DNA from: Lederbergia sp. NSJ-179
GTDB lineage: Bacteria; Bacillota; Bacilli; Bacillales; Bacillaceae_C
DNA: 64,000 nucleotides
Assembly (NCBI RefSeq): GCF_022867885.1
Contig: NZ_JALIFP010000007.1
Coordinates: 124,001 to 188,000, forward strand
Reading direction: 5' to 3'
Shown here piece after piece: positions 15,726 through 24,125 of this stretch; within the stretch, counting starts at the first letter, position 1; the number at the start of each line of letters is the position of its first letter. The notes beneath the pieces were generated by a model. The model searched no databases. It saw only the letters and a list, made by a program, of their open reading frames with translations, and had not been told where the DNA came from. The position numbers were made by a program, and so were the translations under genes.

Positions 15726-16943
15726 GTGACACTTTCACAAAAAACGATTGATATTGTAAAATCAACAGCTCCGATATTAGGAACCCAAGGAGTAAGCATT
15801 ACATCGGTATTTTATAAAAACATGTTTACGCATCATCCAGAGCTTTTAAATATTTTTAATCATGCAAATCAATCCCAAGGTCGTCAGCAAACAGCACTTG
15901 CCAATATGGTTTATGCTGCGGCCAAAAATATTGATCAGCTTGAAACGATACTTCCTGCTGTCAAACAGGTCGCTTTTAAACATAGGGGGTTAGGGGTGAA
16001 GCCTGAACATTATCCGATTGTAGGAAAACATCTATTATTAGCGATTAAGGAAGTACTCGGTGATGCGGCAACAGATGAAGTGATCGAGGCATGGGGTGAG
16101 GCCTATGGTGTCATTGCCCAAGTTTTTATTGATATTGAAGCAGAACTATATGAAAAAGCAGAGGAACAAGCTGGTGGCTGGAAGGACTTTAAGTTTTTTA
16201 GAGTGACGAATAAAGTTCAAGAAAGTGAAGTCATTACGTCATTCTATCTCCAACCTGCTGACGGTAAGCCTGTCCCCACTTATAAACCAGGACAATATAT
16301 TACGGTACGTGTACAAATTCCTGGAGAGGAATATACGCTCAATCGCCAGTATAGTCTTTCCACTGCACCTGGAAACGAATATTTCAGGATTTCGGTGAAG
16401 AAAGAAAAAGATTTTGAACCGAATGGAAAAGTATCGAATTACCTCCATGATCATGTTTCTGTTGGACATCAAATCGAGGTAAGTGCCCCAGCAGGTGACT
16501 TTCATTTAGTAGAAGAAGAGTCTCCAATCGCCCTGATTAGCGGTGGAGTTGGCCTTACACCAATGATGAGCATGCTTGACACGTTAGTGCAATCCAATAC
16601 AGACCGAGAAGTGACCTTTATTCATTCCGCTAGAAATGAAGAAGTTCATGCATTCGCAAAGGATACAGCAAATCTAGTTGATCAATTGAATCATGGATCT
16701 TATTACTATGGATATGAAAAACCAGTCAATCCAAATGGGGCCCATCATTTTACCGGTTATCTTACAGAGGAATTTTTAAAAGGTAATGTAACGAAAAATA
16801 CCGTTTGTTATGTTTGTGGTCCGATTCCATTTTTGAAAAATGTGGTAAACATGCTTGCGAATCTTGGTATTTCCAATGAAAATATTCGCTATGAATTCTT
16901 CGGGCCTGCTATGCAAATCACAAAAGAAAAAGCCACAGTCTAA
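15726..16943 (+). CDS. hmp: Hmp, flavohemoglobin nitric oxide dioxygenase
   Basis: Converts NO and O2 to nitrate with NAD(P)H. 405 aa; GTG start 8 nt after AAAGGGG. Globin domain (1-140) with distal Tyr (VFYKNMF) and Gln (QSQGRQQ) and the proximal His of AFKHRGLGV; FAD domain with RQYSLSTAPG (about 205-215); NAD domain with ISGGVGLTPMMSM and CGPIPFLKN. The divergent nsrR and the palindromes ahead of the gene show NO-responsive control. Confidence 0.96.
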   Translation: MTLSQKTIDIVKSTAPILGTQGVSITSVFYKNMFTHHPELLNIFNHANQSQGRQQTALANMVYAAAKNIDQLETILPAVKQVAFKHRGLGVKPEHYPIVGKHLLLAIKEVLGDAATDEVIEAWGEAYGVIAQVFIDIEAELYEKAEEQAGGWKDFKFFRVTNKVQESEVITSFYLQPADGKPVPTYKPGQYITVRVQIPGEEYTLNRQYSLSTAPGNEYFRISVKKEKDFEPNGKVSNYLHDHVSVGHQIEVSAPAGDFHLVEEESPIALISGGVGLTPMMSMLDTLVQSNTDREVTFIHSARNEEVHAFAKDTANLVDQLNHGSYYYGYEKPVNPNGAHHFTGYLTEEFLKGNVTKNTVCYVCGPIPFLKNVVNMLANLGISNENIRYEFFGPAMQITKEKATV

Positions 16944-16950
16944 AATGCAA

Positions 16951-16980
16951 AACACCTTACGACAAAGTAGGGTGTTTATT
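16951..16980 (+). terminator. Rho-independent terminator of hmp
   Basis: AACACCTTAC pairs with GTAGGGTGTT, followed by a short T-rich stretch. Confidence 0.8.
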
Positions 16981-17107
16981 CATGGATAAAGATTGATTAT
17001 AATATGGAAATCGCAAATGATCGACTTTATAAAATCGTCATAAACAAGCCACCCTTTTGAATGTTGGAATGGGTATACTAAAAGCAAAAAAACAGGAGGC
17101 GAAGAAA

Positions 17108-17482
17108 TTGGATCGATTGGATCATTTAACAGAGGATAGAATTCGTAAAGCTTATGAAGAGGGGCAATTCGATGACTTACCAGGAGCAGGAAAACCATTG
17201 CCACCCGATTCACCCAAAGGGATTCCGGATGACCTAAAAATGGCGTATCGTGTAATGAAAAACGCTGGCCTGTCCCCTAATGAAATGGATGTGAAAAAGG
17301 AAATCATGTCGATTGAAGATTTGATTCGTCATTCTGAAGATAAGCTGGATAAAGAAGGATTAAAAAAGAGACTAAACAGTAAATTACTTGAATATAATAG
17401 CCTTTTAGCGAAAAAGGGAATAAAAACGAATTCGACTGTTTTTAGGAAATATCAAGACCAGATAGAGAAAAAGTTTTTCTAG
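17108..17482 (+). CDS. DUF1992 (DnaJ-C28 conserved domain) protein
   Basis: 124 aa from TTG 17108, placed 8 nt after a perfect AGGAGG (17094-17099). The family motif is RIRKAYEEGQFDDLPGAGKPL followed by a Pro-rich PPDSPKGIPDDLKMAYRVMKNAG. The rest is a charged helical segment. DUF1992 occurs in many bacteria and in the eukaryotic DNAJC28; its function is not established. The frame extends to 17057 upstream, but without a ribosome site. A TATACT at 17073 may be the -10. Confidence 0.85.
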   Translation: MDRLDHLTEDRIRKAYEEGQFDDLPGAGKPLPPDSPKGIPDDLKMAYRVMKNAGLSPNEMDVKKEIMSIEDLIRHSEDKLDKEGLKKRLNSKLLEYNSLLAKKGIKTNSTVFRKYQDQIEKKFF

Positions 17483-17577
17483 AGTTCCGAAAGTCATTAA
17501 ATGAAAAAAAGAATTCAATAATGTAGAAAGTTGTCGATATATACAATAAGACATTTTAATAGTTTAGGGTGAAATAG

Positions 17578-18372
17578 ATGGATAAGACAACATTTTTCGG
17601 ATTAATATTGGGAATTGTGGCTGTTGGTGTTGGAATGGTACTAAAGGGAGTCGGCTTCGCTGCATTATTGAATCCAGCAGCCATTCTAATCATCGTTGTT
17701 GGAACAGCGGCTAGTGTGATTATTGCTTTTCCCACTTCAGAAATTAAGCGAGTGCCGAAGTTATTTGGGATTATTTTTAAACAAAACACAACATATCAAC
17801 CAAAAGAAATGATTATGAAATTTTCAGAGCTTGCGCAGTTGGCAAGAAAAGAGGGACTTTTGGCATTAGAGACAAGGATTGAAGAGATAGATGATCCATT
17901 TATGAGAAGTGGGTTGAATTTAGCTGTAGATGGTCAAAGTGCGGACTACATAAGAGATGTGTTGAATGAAGAGATTAATGCGATGGAAGAAAGACATGAA
18001 GCAGGAGCAGATATCTTTTCACAGGCTGGTACATATGCACCAACTTTAGGGGTGCTTGGTGCGGTAATTGGATTAATCGCAGCACTTGGAAATATGGATA
18101 ATACGGAAGAATTAGGAAAAGCCATTTCTGCTGCGTTTATTGCGACGATGCTAGGGATTTTTACGGGATATGTGCTTTGGCATCCCTTTGCGAATAAATT
18201 AAAAAGAAAATCTCAAGAAGAAGTTCGCTTAAAGGAAATGATGGTTGAGGGCATTTTATCTATCCTTGAAGGAGAAGCCCCACGTATTATTGAACAAAAA
18301 TTGTCCTCTTATCTCCCCGCTTCTGAACGGCAAGAAATATTTGAGGAAAGCGGTGAAGCCCAAAATGTCTAA
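17578..18372 (+). CDS. motA: MotA, flagellar stator ion-channel subunit
   Basis: Forms with MotB the torque-generating stator. 264 aa, four membrane segments (about 5-22, 33-52, 145-167, 180-202) and a cytoplasmic loop. DGQSADYIRDVLNEE and AGTYAPTLGVLGAVIGLI (TM3 with the conserved proline) match Bacillus MotA closely, and the N-terminus MDKTTFFGLILG matches MotA and not the sodium-type MotP. Overlaps motB by 8 bp. Confidence 0.93.
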   Translation: MDKTTFFGLILGIVAVGVGMVLKGVGFAALLNPAAILIIVVGTAASVIIAFPTSEIKRVPKLFGIIFKQNTTYQPKEMIMKFSELAQLARKEGLLALETRIEEIDDPFMRSGLNLAVDGQSADYIRDVLNEEINAMEERHEAGADIFSQAGTYAPTLGVLGAVIGLIAALGNMDNTEELGKAISAAFIATMLGIFTGYVLWHPFANKLKRKSQEEVRLKEMMVEGILSILEGEAPRIIEQKLSSYLPASERQEIFEESGEAQNV

Positions 18373-19153
18373 ACGTAGACGGAAAAAAAGAGGAGAAAAG
18401 CATGGTGTCAATGAGTCATGGCTTTTACCTTATTCCGATTTAATGACATTGCTATTGGCGCTTTTCATTGTTCTTTTTTCAACAAGCATGATGGATGCGG
18501 AGAAATTTCAACAGATGTCTCAAGTGTTTAATGGGATTTTTCTAGGGGGAACAGGGCAGATCGATTATCAAAATCCAGTCGAAAATGACGATCATAGTAA
18601 GGACAATCCGAACGCAGGAGAAACGTCAGAACAAGAGAATGAGAATCAAGAGGAAGAGCCTATTCTCGATTTAGAAGAACAAAAGGAGCTAGAAGAAATT
18701 CAAGCGAAAATTAATTCTTATATTAAAGAAAATAAGTTTAATAATAGATTTGCTACATCTTTAACGGGTGAGGGCTTATTGCTGACGATTCGGGATAATG
18801 TTCTGTTTGAATCAGGTAAGGCAGAAGTGAGGGAAGAAGATGAGATTACTGCAAGGGAATTAGCGAAATTCTTAGAGATGGACCCTCCACGTAATATCAT
18901 TATTAGCGGCCATACAGATAATGTCCCAATCCAAAACGCTCATTTTTCATCCAATTGGGAGTTAAGTGTGATGCGTGCCATCAATTTTATGAAAATCCTT
19001 TTGGAAGACAAAAACTTAGATCCAAGATGGTTCAGTGCAAAGGGCTTTGGCGAATACCAACCAGTTGGGGATAATAGTACAGCTGCTGGAAGAGCACAGA
19101 ATAGAAGGGTTGAAGTGTTAATTTTACCGAGAGTGAAGTCGGAAGAGAAGTGA
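18365..19153 (+). CDS. motB: MotB, flagellar stator peptidoglycan-binding subunit
   Basis: Anchors the stator to the wall and carries the proton-binding aspartate. 262 aa from ATG 18365. Asp25 lies in LLPYSDLMTLLLALFIVLF, the single membrane helix; an acidic, low-complexity linker (about 75-125) rich in Glu and Asn follows; the OmpA-like domain shows ISGHTDNVPI, NWELSVMRA and NRRVEVLIL. The sequence around the aspartate resembles proton-type MotB. The upstream frame to 18245 lies inside motA. Confidence 0.93.
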   Translation: MSKRRRKKRGEKHGVNESWLLPYSDLMTLLLALFIVLFSTSMMDAEKFQQMSQVFNGIFLGGTGQIDYQNPVENDDHSKDNPNAGETSEQENENQEEEPILDLEEQKELEEIQAKINSYIKENKFNNRFATSLTGEGLLLTIRDNVLFESGKAEVREEDEITARELAKFLEMDPPRNIIISGHTDNVPIQNAHFSSNWELSVMRAINFMKILLEDKNLDPRWFSAKGFGEYQPVGDNSTAAGRAQNRRVEVLILPRVKSEEK

Positions 19154-19157
19154 ATGT

Positions 19158-19199
19158 CCAAGACCTGCCTTGTAGTGTAGGCCTTGGTTCTATTTTTTT
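19158..19199 (+). terminator. Rho-independent terminator of motAB
   Basis: CCAAG.CCT pairs with AGG.CTTGG, followed by TTCTATTTTTTT. The T-run overlaps the stop codon of the convergent flavodoxin gene. Confidence 0.8.
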
Positions 19200-19642
19200 A
19201 AAAGGAATTCACTGAATTTTTTTCCATATTGTTTTGCCGCAATTAAATCGTTCTCCTCAGGATATAGGTCGACAAGAAAGTTGGGGAGAACAAGCTCCGC
19301 CCCAATTTCTGCAAGTTTTTCTGCAAAGAGTTTTAGAGCTGCTCCGAAGGTCTTTGTATAATAAGAATCCCCAGAACCAAAAACAGCCGCGATTTTACCT
19401 GTCAACTCCTCATAATCCAGCTCCTCGTAAAAATCCATAAATTCATCGGGAACGACGCCACCGTCCCATGTATAGGTACCAATCAATATGCCATCATACT
19501 CTTGTAATTCATCAGGCGTCGCAACAAAAGAGTCTTTGACTGTAACATGAACGGCGTTCTGTTCCAATTCTTCCCTAATCGTTTCTGCAATCGCTTCGGT
19601 ACTGCCTGTTGAGCTTGTATAAATCAAAATCACTTTTTTCAT
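19190..19642 (-). CDS. Flavodoxin, short chain
   Basis: Small FMN electron carrier, 150 aa, similar to B. subtilis YkuN/YkuP. The phosphate loop is TSSTGSTEAIAE (residues 9-20), the first FMN-flanking loop is the Trp of GTYTWDGGVVPDEF, the second FGSGDSYYTKTFG. Acidic overall, as expected. Flavodoxins of this type replace ferredoxin under iron limitation, but no Fur box was identified in the short upstream region. Confidence 0.92.
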   Translation of the reverse strand: MKKVILIYTSSTGSTEAIAETIREELEQNAVHVTVKDSFVATPDELQEYDGILIGTYTWDGGVVPDEFMDFYEELDYEELTGKIAAVFGSGDSYYTKTFGAALKLFAEKLAEIGAELVLPNFLVDLYPEENDLIAAKQYGKKFSEFLLKK

Positions 19643-19796
19643 AGGCCCACTCTTTCTAGAAGGTCTTTCATTATGTCTATTTTAGCAGATAAGGATGACG
19701 AAAATCATGACAAACAGGTGAAAATGGATAAGTTTTAATCTACTTCATTCGGGAATGATACATAGGAAGACAATCTTTCTTAAGGAGCTGTTAAAA

Positions 19797-20054
19797 ATGG
19801 GAAAGAAAATAGTGACATTAATAGCGGATATGTTTGAGGATTCGTAGTATACAAAGCCAGCCGCTGCTTATCAAGAGGCTGGACATGAAGTGATCACGGT
19901 TGAAAGAGAAGCAGGGAAAACGGTAAAGGGTAAAAATAACGAGGCAGAGGTCAAGAGTGAAAAAGGGATCGATGAGGTGCAGCCTGAAGATTTTGGTGCT
20001 TTGTTTATTCCAGGAGGGTTTTCACCAGATCAGTTAACCGACTTACGAAACTGA
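19797..20054 (+). pseudogene. PfpI/DJ-1 family glutamine-amidotransferase-like protein, broken
   Basis: A good start (TAAGGAG, ATG 19797) leads into MGKKIVTLIADMFEDS, then an in-frame TAG where the family has Glu (EDSEYT), then KPAAAYQEAGHEV and LFIPGGFSPDQL. The frame ends at 20054; the catalytic Cys-His half (about 90 residues) is gone. The family includes the general stress proteins YraA/YfkM. A nonsense codon plus a 3' deletion make it non-functional. Confidence 0.88.
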
Positions 20055-20243
20055 CAAGTCGTTCGTTTTTGGAATGCCTTAAGATTTTTTTTGGTGTTCC
20101 AAGGTGTTGAAAAACCATTCCGATATCTCCTCGTACCTTCCGAAGATGTTTTTCATTGGCGGGAACAAGCTTGCCTTTTTTTTCATGTGCCAAAGGTTTT
20201 GCCCAGCTAGAAAAATGTAAATTTATATAGAAAGGAGGAGGGC
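20005..20243 (-). pseudogene. Polar amino-acid ABC transporter ATPase remnant
   Basis: On the minus strand the segments AGQNLWHM, then (after a frame shift at an A8 run near 20185) KLVPANEKHLRKVRGDIG and MVFQH, then directly GTPKKILRHSKNER and SFVSRL are recognisable. In intact GlnQ/EhuA-type ATPases the Q-loop MVFQH and the C-terminal GTP-P-SFLSR motif are about 150 residues apart, so the signature and Walker B region were deleted in frame. Walker A is also missing. The fragment end overlaps the PfpI remnant. Confidence 0.8.
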
Positions 20244-20280
20244 CTTCATGGTATGATGGAGAAAAAGAACGGATAATTTT

Positions 20281-20850
20281 ATGATCGAAATAATATTTTT
20301 TTTGTTTGCATACTTCATAGGGAACTTACTAACAGGACAATTATTAGCCAAAGGATTTTACCATAAAGACCTTTATTTAGAAGGAAGTGGGAATGTAGGA
20401 GCAAGAAATGCGGGCAGGATTTTTGGGAAGACAGCCTTTTTGCTTACCTTTTTTGGGGATGCAGGTAAAGGAGCTATAGTGATGATCTGTAGTCAATATA
20501 TGGGACTCCCTCCTAGCAAACAGTTGCTCGCTTTATTTTTGGCGATTCTAGGTCATATCTTTCCGGTTCTGTTTCGTTTTAAAGGTGGAAAGGGAATGGC
20601 TACCTTTATTGGGGGTGTTCTCGCTTTCCACCCACTTCTATTTGCCCTATTCGTTGGTGTATTTTTATGTTTATATGTACTAATGAGAAGCCTTACAATG
20701 GCTGGTATGATTGCGGTTGTTTCTCTTCCTATGATCATGGTATTCTATTCATATTCTACTATAGAAATTATTCTTAGCTTTTGCATTTCGGGTTTAGTCT
20801 TATTTGCCCATCGGCAAAATATGAAATTGCGTGTTCAAAAAGGAGGATAA
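20281..20850 (+). CDS. PlsY-like glycerol-3-phosphate acyltransferase paralogue
   Basis: Membrane acyltransferase of the PlsY family (acyl-phosphate dependent). 189 aa with about five membrane segments. Conserved motifs are present: EGSGNVGARNAG (motif 1, with Arg where classical PlsY has Thr), RFKGGKGMATFIG (motif 2) and FAHRQNMKLR (motif 3). No good ribosome site is seen at ATG 20281. A PlsY for phospholipid synthesis is usually encoded elsewhere in Bacillus (YneS), so this could be a specialised paralogue; the next gene on the strand is an acyltransferase-aminotransferase fusion. Confidence 0.85.
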   Translation: MIEIIFFLFAYFIGNLLTGQLLAKGFYHKDLYLEGSGNVGARNAGRIFGKTAFLLTFFGDAGKGAIVMICSQYMGLPPSKQLLALFLAILGHIFPVLFRFKGGKGMATFIGGVLAFHPLLFALFVGVFLCLYVLMRSLTMAGMIAVVSLPMIMVFYSYSTIEIILSFCISGLVLFAHRQNMKLRVQKGG

Positions 20851-20861
20851 AAAGGACCAAG

Positions 20862-20960
20862 AAGTTCGAGGCGGCGCAGTTTCGAGCAGCGGACTTGTAC
20901 AGGATGTACTGACTTCTGCGTTGCCCACAGGACGTGGGCGGTTTTAGCAGAAGTTCCTTA
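20862..20960 (+). repeat. Interspersed repeat fragment
   Basis: Contains TTCTGCGTTGCCCACAGGACGTGGGCGG, written here in two parts as GTTGCCCACAGGACG and TGGGCGG, followed by TTAGCAGAAGTTCC; the same block occurs in the copy at 1922. Palindromic CCCACAGGACGTGGG is prominent. It occupies the gap between the PlsY-like and fusion genes. Confidence 0.6.
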
Positions 20961-21077
20961 TCCTAATACATGAGCAGCGGAGAAACAAGCCAACGAAGAA
21001 ATTCGCTTATGTCTTTTTACCGGACTTTTTGAACATCCTCTGAAAGAGAAAATTTGGGGAGAAGGGAAAAATAGCTG

Positions 21078-22664
21078 ATGAGCTTATTATTTAAAATAGC
21101 AAGTCATCCATCGGAATTTGAGCAGATAGAAAAATTAAATTATCAAACATTTGTGGAGGAAATTCCGCAACACGGAGCCAATCCCGCCCATATGTTGCGC
21201 GATCGATTTCATGATGAAAATACATATATTATTGGTTTGAAAAAGGACCAGGTAATCGGAATGATTTGCGTTCGGAATAAACGTCCATTTTCATTAGACC
21301 AAAAAATAGGGGAAGTGGAGCAGCATCTGCCGGTTCAAGTCCAAAGTCTATGTGAAATCAGACTTCTTGCTGTCGATAAAGCCCATCGAAACGGTCGAGT
21401 GTTTGTAGGATTGGCTCAGGCGCTTATTCGTTTTTGTTTAAAAATGGGTTATGATGCGGCAATTATTTCTGGAACGACACGTCAACAAAAATTATATCAA
21501 CATTTAGGGTTTCAGCCTTTTGCCTATCTTACAGGTGATGAAAAAGCTGCTTTTCAACCAATGTATTTAACGAAAGCCATTTTTGAACAATCAGCGTCAG
21601 GGAAGCTTTTGAAAGAACCGATGAACTTTATTCCTGGACCAGCCACTATTACAGATGAAGTCAGATTAGCTTTTTCAAAAAGCCCTTATTCCCATCGAGC
21701 CAAGGAGTTTGATCATCTGCTCGCGCACGTACAAAATCAACTAAAGTCTTTAACAAATGCCCATTATGTGCAAATTTTGCATGGCACAGGGACTTTAGCC
21801 AATGATGTTATCGCAGCACAACTGTCGTTACTTCCAGGAGAAGGATTAATTTTGGTGAATGGAGAATTTGGTGGAAGGCTCATCAATCATGCGAAACGGT
21901 GGGGCTTATCATTTGATCAACATGAAACGGGATGGGGAAAGCCATTTGAGTTAGAGGAAATTTCACAATTAGTACAAAAGAAAAGATATGAGTGGATGTG
22001 GGCTGTTCATTGTGAAACATCGACCGGGGTGCTTAATAATATTGATCATCTCAAAGAGATTTGTAGGATGAATGGGGTAAAGCTATGTTTAGATTGTGTT
22101 AGTTCACTAGGGGCGGTTCCGCTTGATTTGGAGGAAGTTGCCTTTGCTTCAAGTGTGAGCGGGAAAACGATAGGAAGCTACACTGGATTGTCCTTTGTGT
22201 TTCATCAGGAAAAGGTACAACCAAGTCAAAGTATCCCTCGCTATATTGATTTAGGATCCTATGTAGCTGCTAATGGTGTTCCTTATTCTCAATCTTCCAA
22301 TCTTGTTGAAGCCCTCGCTCAGGCACTAAAGAAATATGAGCGGCCTGACAAAGTATACGATCAAATGAAGCAGCGATATGAGTTGATTAGGACTGGGATC
22401 GAAGTAGCGGGTGGCAGAGTATTGTCGCCATTAGAGCATTCCGCCCCACTTATTCTCACGATTGAGCTACCGGAAGGAATGAATGCGACTGCGATTGGTG
22501 ATAATCTTTTCTTAAATGGCTACTTGCTTCACTATGAAAGCTCGTATTTACGAGAAAGAAATTGGTTGCAAATATCATGTATGAATGATATTGGCGAGAG
22601 AGATATACAAAATATGCTTGATGTTTTTAAAAAGTTATGTATGGAAAAAGTATCTTCCTTATAA
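21078..22664 (+). CDS. Fusion of a GNAT-type (N-acyl amino acid synthase-like) domain and a class V aminotransferase
   Basis: 528 aa. Residues 1-175 form an acyl/acetyltransferase domain whose opening (FEQIEKLNYQTFVEEIPQH) and LCEIRLLAVDKAHRN strand recall N-acyl amino acid synthases and autoinducer-synthase-like GNATs. Residues 180-520 are a fold-type I PLP enzyme of class V (serine-glyoxylate / aminoethylphosphonate transaminase type): NFIPGPATITDEV, HGTGTLANDV, PLP-binding Asp339 in CLDCVSSLG and Schiff-base Lys363 in SGKTIGSYTG. Reaction unknown. It follows the PlsY-like gene after 227 bp, suggesting a common, possibly lipid-related, role. Confidence 0.82.
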   Translation: MSLLFKIASHPSEFEQIEKLNYQTFVEEIPQHGANPAHMLRDRFHDENTYIIGLKKDQVIGMICVRNKRPFSLDQKIGEVEQHLPVQVQSLCEIRLLAVDKAHRNGRVFVGLAQALIRFCLKMGYDAAIISGTTRQQKLYQHLGFQPFAYLTGDEKAAFQPMYLTKAIFEQSASGKLLKEPMNFIPGPATITDEVRLAFSKSPYSHRAKEFDHLLAHVQNQLKSLTNAHYVQILHGTGTLANDVIAAQLSLLPGEGLILVNGEFGGRLINHAKRWGLSFDQHETGWGKPFELEEISQLVQKKRYEWMWAVHCETSTGVLNNIDHLKEICRMNGVKLCLDCVSSLGAVPLDLEEVAFASSVSGKTIGSYTGLSFVFHQEKVQPSQSIPRYIDLGSYVAANGVPYSQSSNLVEALAQALKKYERPDKVYDQMKQRYELIRTGIEVAGGRVLSPLEHSAPLILTIELPEGMNATAIGDNLFLNGYLLHYESSYLRERNWLQISCMNDIGERDIQNMLDVFKKLCMEKVSSL

Positions 22665-22749
22665 GTGAATCCTTTTGGATTTGTGATATAGGGCAGGGAA
22701 AATGTAGCCGATTGCTGTAATCGAGGTTATCGATTCGGTCTAGAGAATA

Positions 22750-22790
22750 GGAAAGGGCCAGGGGTGCTAACTTCTGTCCCTTTTCAAATA
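22750..22790. terminator. Probable terminator between convergent genes
   Basis: GAAAGGG.CAG pairs with CTG.CCCTTTTC; it lies between the fusion gene (plus) and yfkK (minus) and could serve either. Confidence 0.6.
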
Positions 22791-22798
22791 TTTAAACA

Positions 22799-23023
22799 TT
22801 ACTTTTTTCTTAATCTCCCTAATTCCTCAGCCAATGCTTGCATTTCACTAGGGCTAAAATGGTCTTTTCTTTGGACCATTTCGTAAATATCTTTTAGTTC
22901 TTCAAATTCTTCTGCACCCATATTTTTAAATTGTACAGCACTGGTATTGACCATTTTAATTTTTGTAACAATTTTATCGACCATATATCCAATCGTTTCT
23001 TGTGTGTTTTGGGACAGATCCAC
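22799..23023 (-). CDS. yfkK: DUF1128 protein YfkK
   Basis: 74 aa, a small helical cytosolic protein of the DUF1128 family. IGYMVDKIVTKIKMVN, EEFEELKDIYEMV and the end SEMQALAEELGRLRKK match B. subtilis YfkK, and the gene lies in the yfk order. Function is unknown in the literature I recall. Confidence 0.88.
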   Translation of the reverse strand: MDLSQNTQETIGYMVDKIVTKIKMVNTSAVQFKNMGAEEFEELKDIYEMVQRKDHFSPSEMQALAEELGRLRKK

Positions 23024-23180
23024 AATCTTTCATCCTTTCTTTATTTTCATATTAAATATCCTTTCATGACTTTTAAAAATTGTCAAATACCCTAAAACAC
23101 AGCCAATTTGAAAAAGATATGTTTCAATTACTTTTAAAAAGGTAAAATAACAACAATGATAGGAATGGAGGGGGGAAGAA

Positions 23181-24026
23181 ATGCGTCAGAGAAAAATCAA
23201 GAGGCGAAAAAAATTTAAGCGAATGATAATGTTTGCCAAACGATTGATTACAAAAACTATGGATAATGATGTGACCGGTATGGCGGCGCAACTCGCTTAT
23301 TTCTTCCTTTTATCATTATTCCCGCTGCTCATTTTTATTGCGACCCTGCTGCCATACACCCCGCTATCCCAAGATGATCTTTTTAATATGATTAAAGATT
23401 TTGCTCCTGAAGAGACGTTTAATATGATTCAGCATACATTGGATGAAATTATGGAAGGCCGAAGCGGTGGTCTCTTATCGTTTGGGATTATTGGGACGAT
23501 TTGGTCCGCATCTAATGGGATGAATGGGTTAATGCGCTCTTTAAATCGCGCCTATAATGTGGAAGAAAAACGTCCTTATCTTATTGCTAGAGGGTTAGCG
23601 ATCATCTTAACGATTGCGATGATATTTGTCTTTTTACTTGCTTTATTGGTCCCTGTTTTTGGGAAACAATTGGGTATGCTCGTCTTTTCTAATTTAGGGT
23701 TTTCTTCGCAATTTTTACAAATATGGGGAATCATTCGTTGGACATTAACACCGATCATTTTATTTTTTGTCTTTTTATTTATTTATTTTCTAGCACCTAG
23801 TATTAAAGTGAAATTTATCACGGCCGCTCCAGGTGCTCTTTTTGCCAGTCTCGGTTGGATTATCGTCTCCTTTGGATTCTCCTACTACGTATCCGAATTT
23901 GCTAACTACACATCGACATATGGAAGCCTTGGAGCGATTATCGTTTTAATGCTATGGTTCTACATCTCAGCCATTATCATCATGGTGGGCGGCGAACTAA
24001 ACTCTCTTATAAGAGAACGTAAATGA
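23181..24026 (+). CDS. yfkH: YihY/BrkB-family membrane protein, YfkH-like
   Basis: 281 aa, six membrane segments, preceded by a basic N-terminus (RQRKIKRRKKFKR). Family motifs: MAAQLAYFFLLSLFPLL in the first segment, GTIWSASNGMNGLMRSLNRAYN, and SYYVSEFANYTSTYGSLGAII near the end. Once annotated as ribonuclease BN by mistake; it is probably an envelope protein with transport or export role. GGAGGGG site before ATG 23181. Conserved neighbour of chaA and yfkD. Confidence 0.9.
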   Translation: MRQRKIKRRKKFKRMIMFAKRLITKTMDNDVTGMAAQLAYFFLLSLFPLLIFIATLLPYTPLSQDDLFNMIKDFAPEETFNMIQHTLDEIMEGRSGGLLSFGIIGTIWSASNGMNGLMRSLNRAYNVEEKRPYLIARGLAIILTIAMIFVFLLALLVPVFGKQLGMLVFSNLGFSSQFLQIWGIIRWTLTPIILFFVFLFIYFLAPSIKVKFITAAPGALFASLGWIIVSFGFSYYVSEFANYTSTYGSLGAIIVLMLWFYISAIIIMVGGELNSLIRERK

Positions 24027-24125
24027 GATTCGACAAAATTCAGGGCGTGCCAGGTACCCCAAATATGGAGCGAAAACTTGGACATAATAAGAGAGAATTC
24101 ATTTTTCGAGAGGATTTGGCTATCC

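Noticed and set aside
17578-19153. Sodium-type MotPS stator
   Set aside because: Both proteins match MotA and MotB along their length, including the MDKT start and the PYSD helix.
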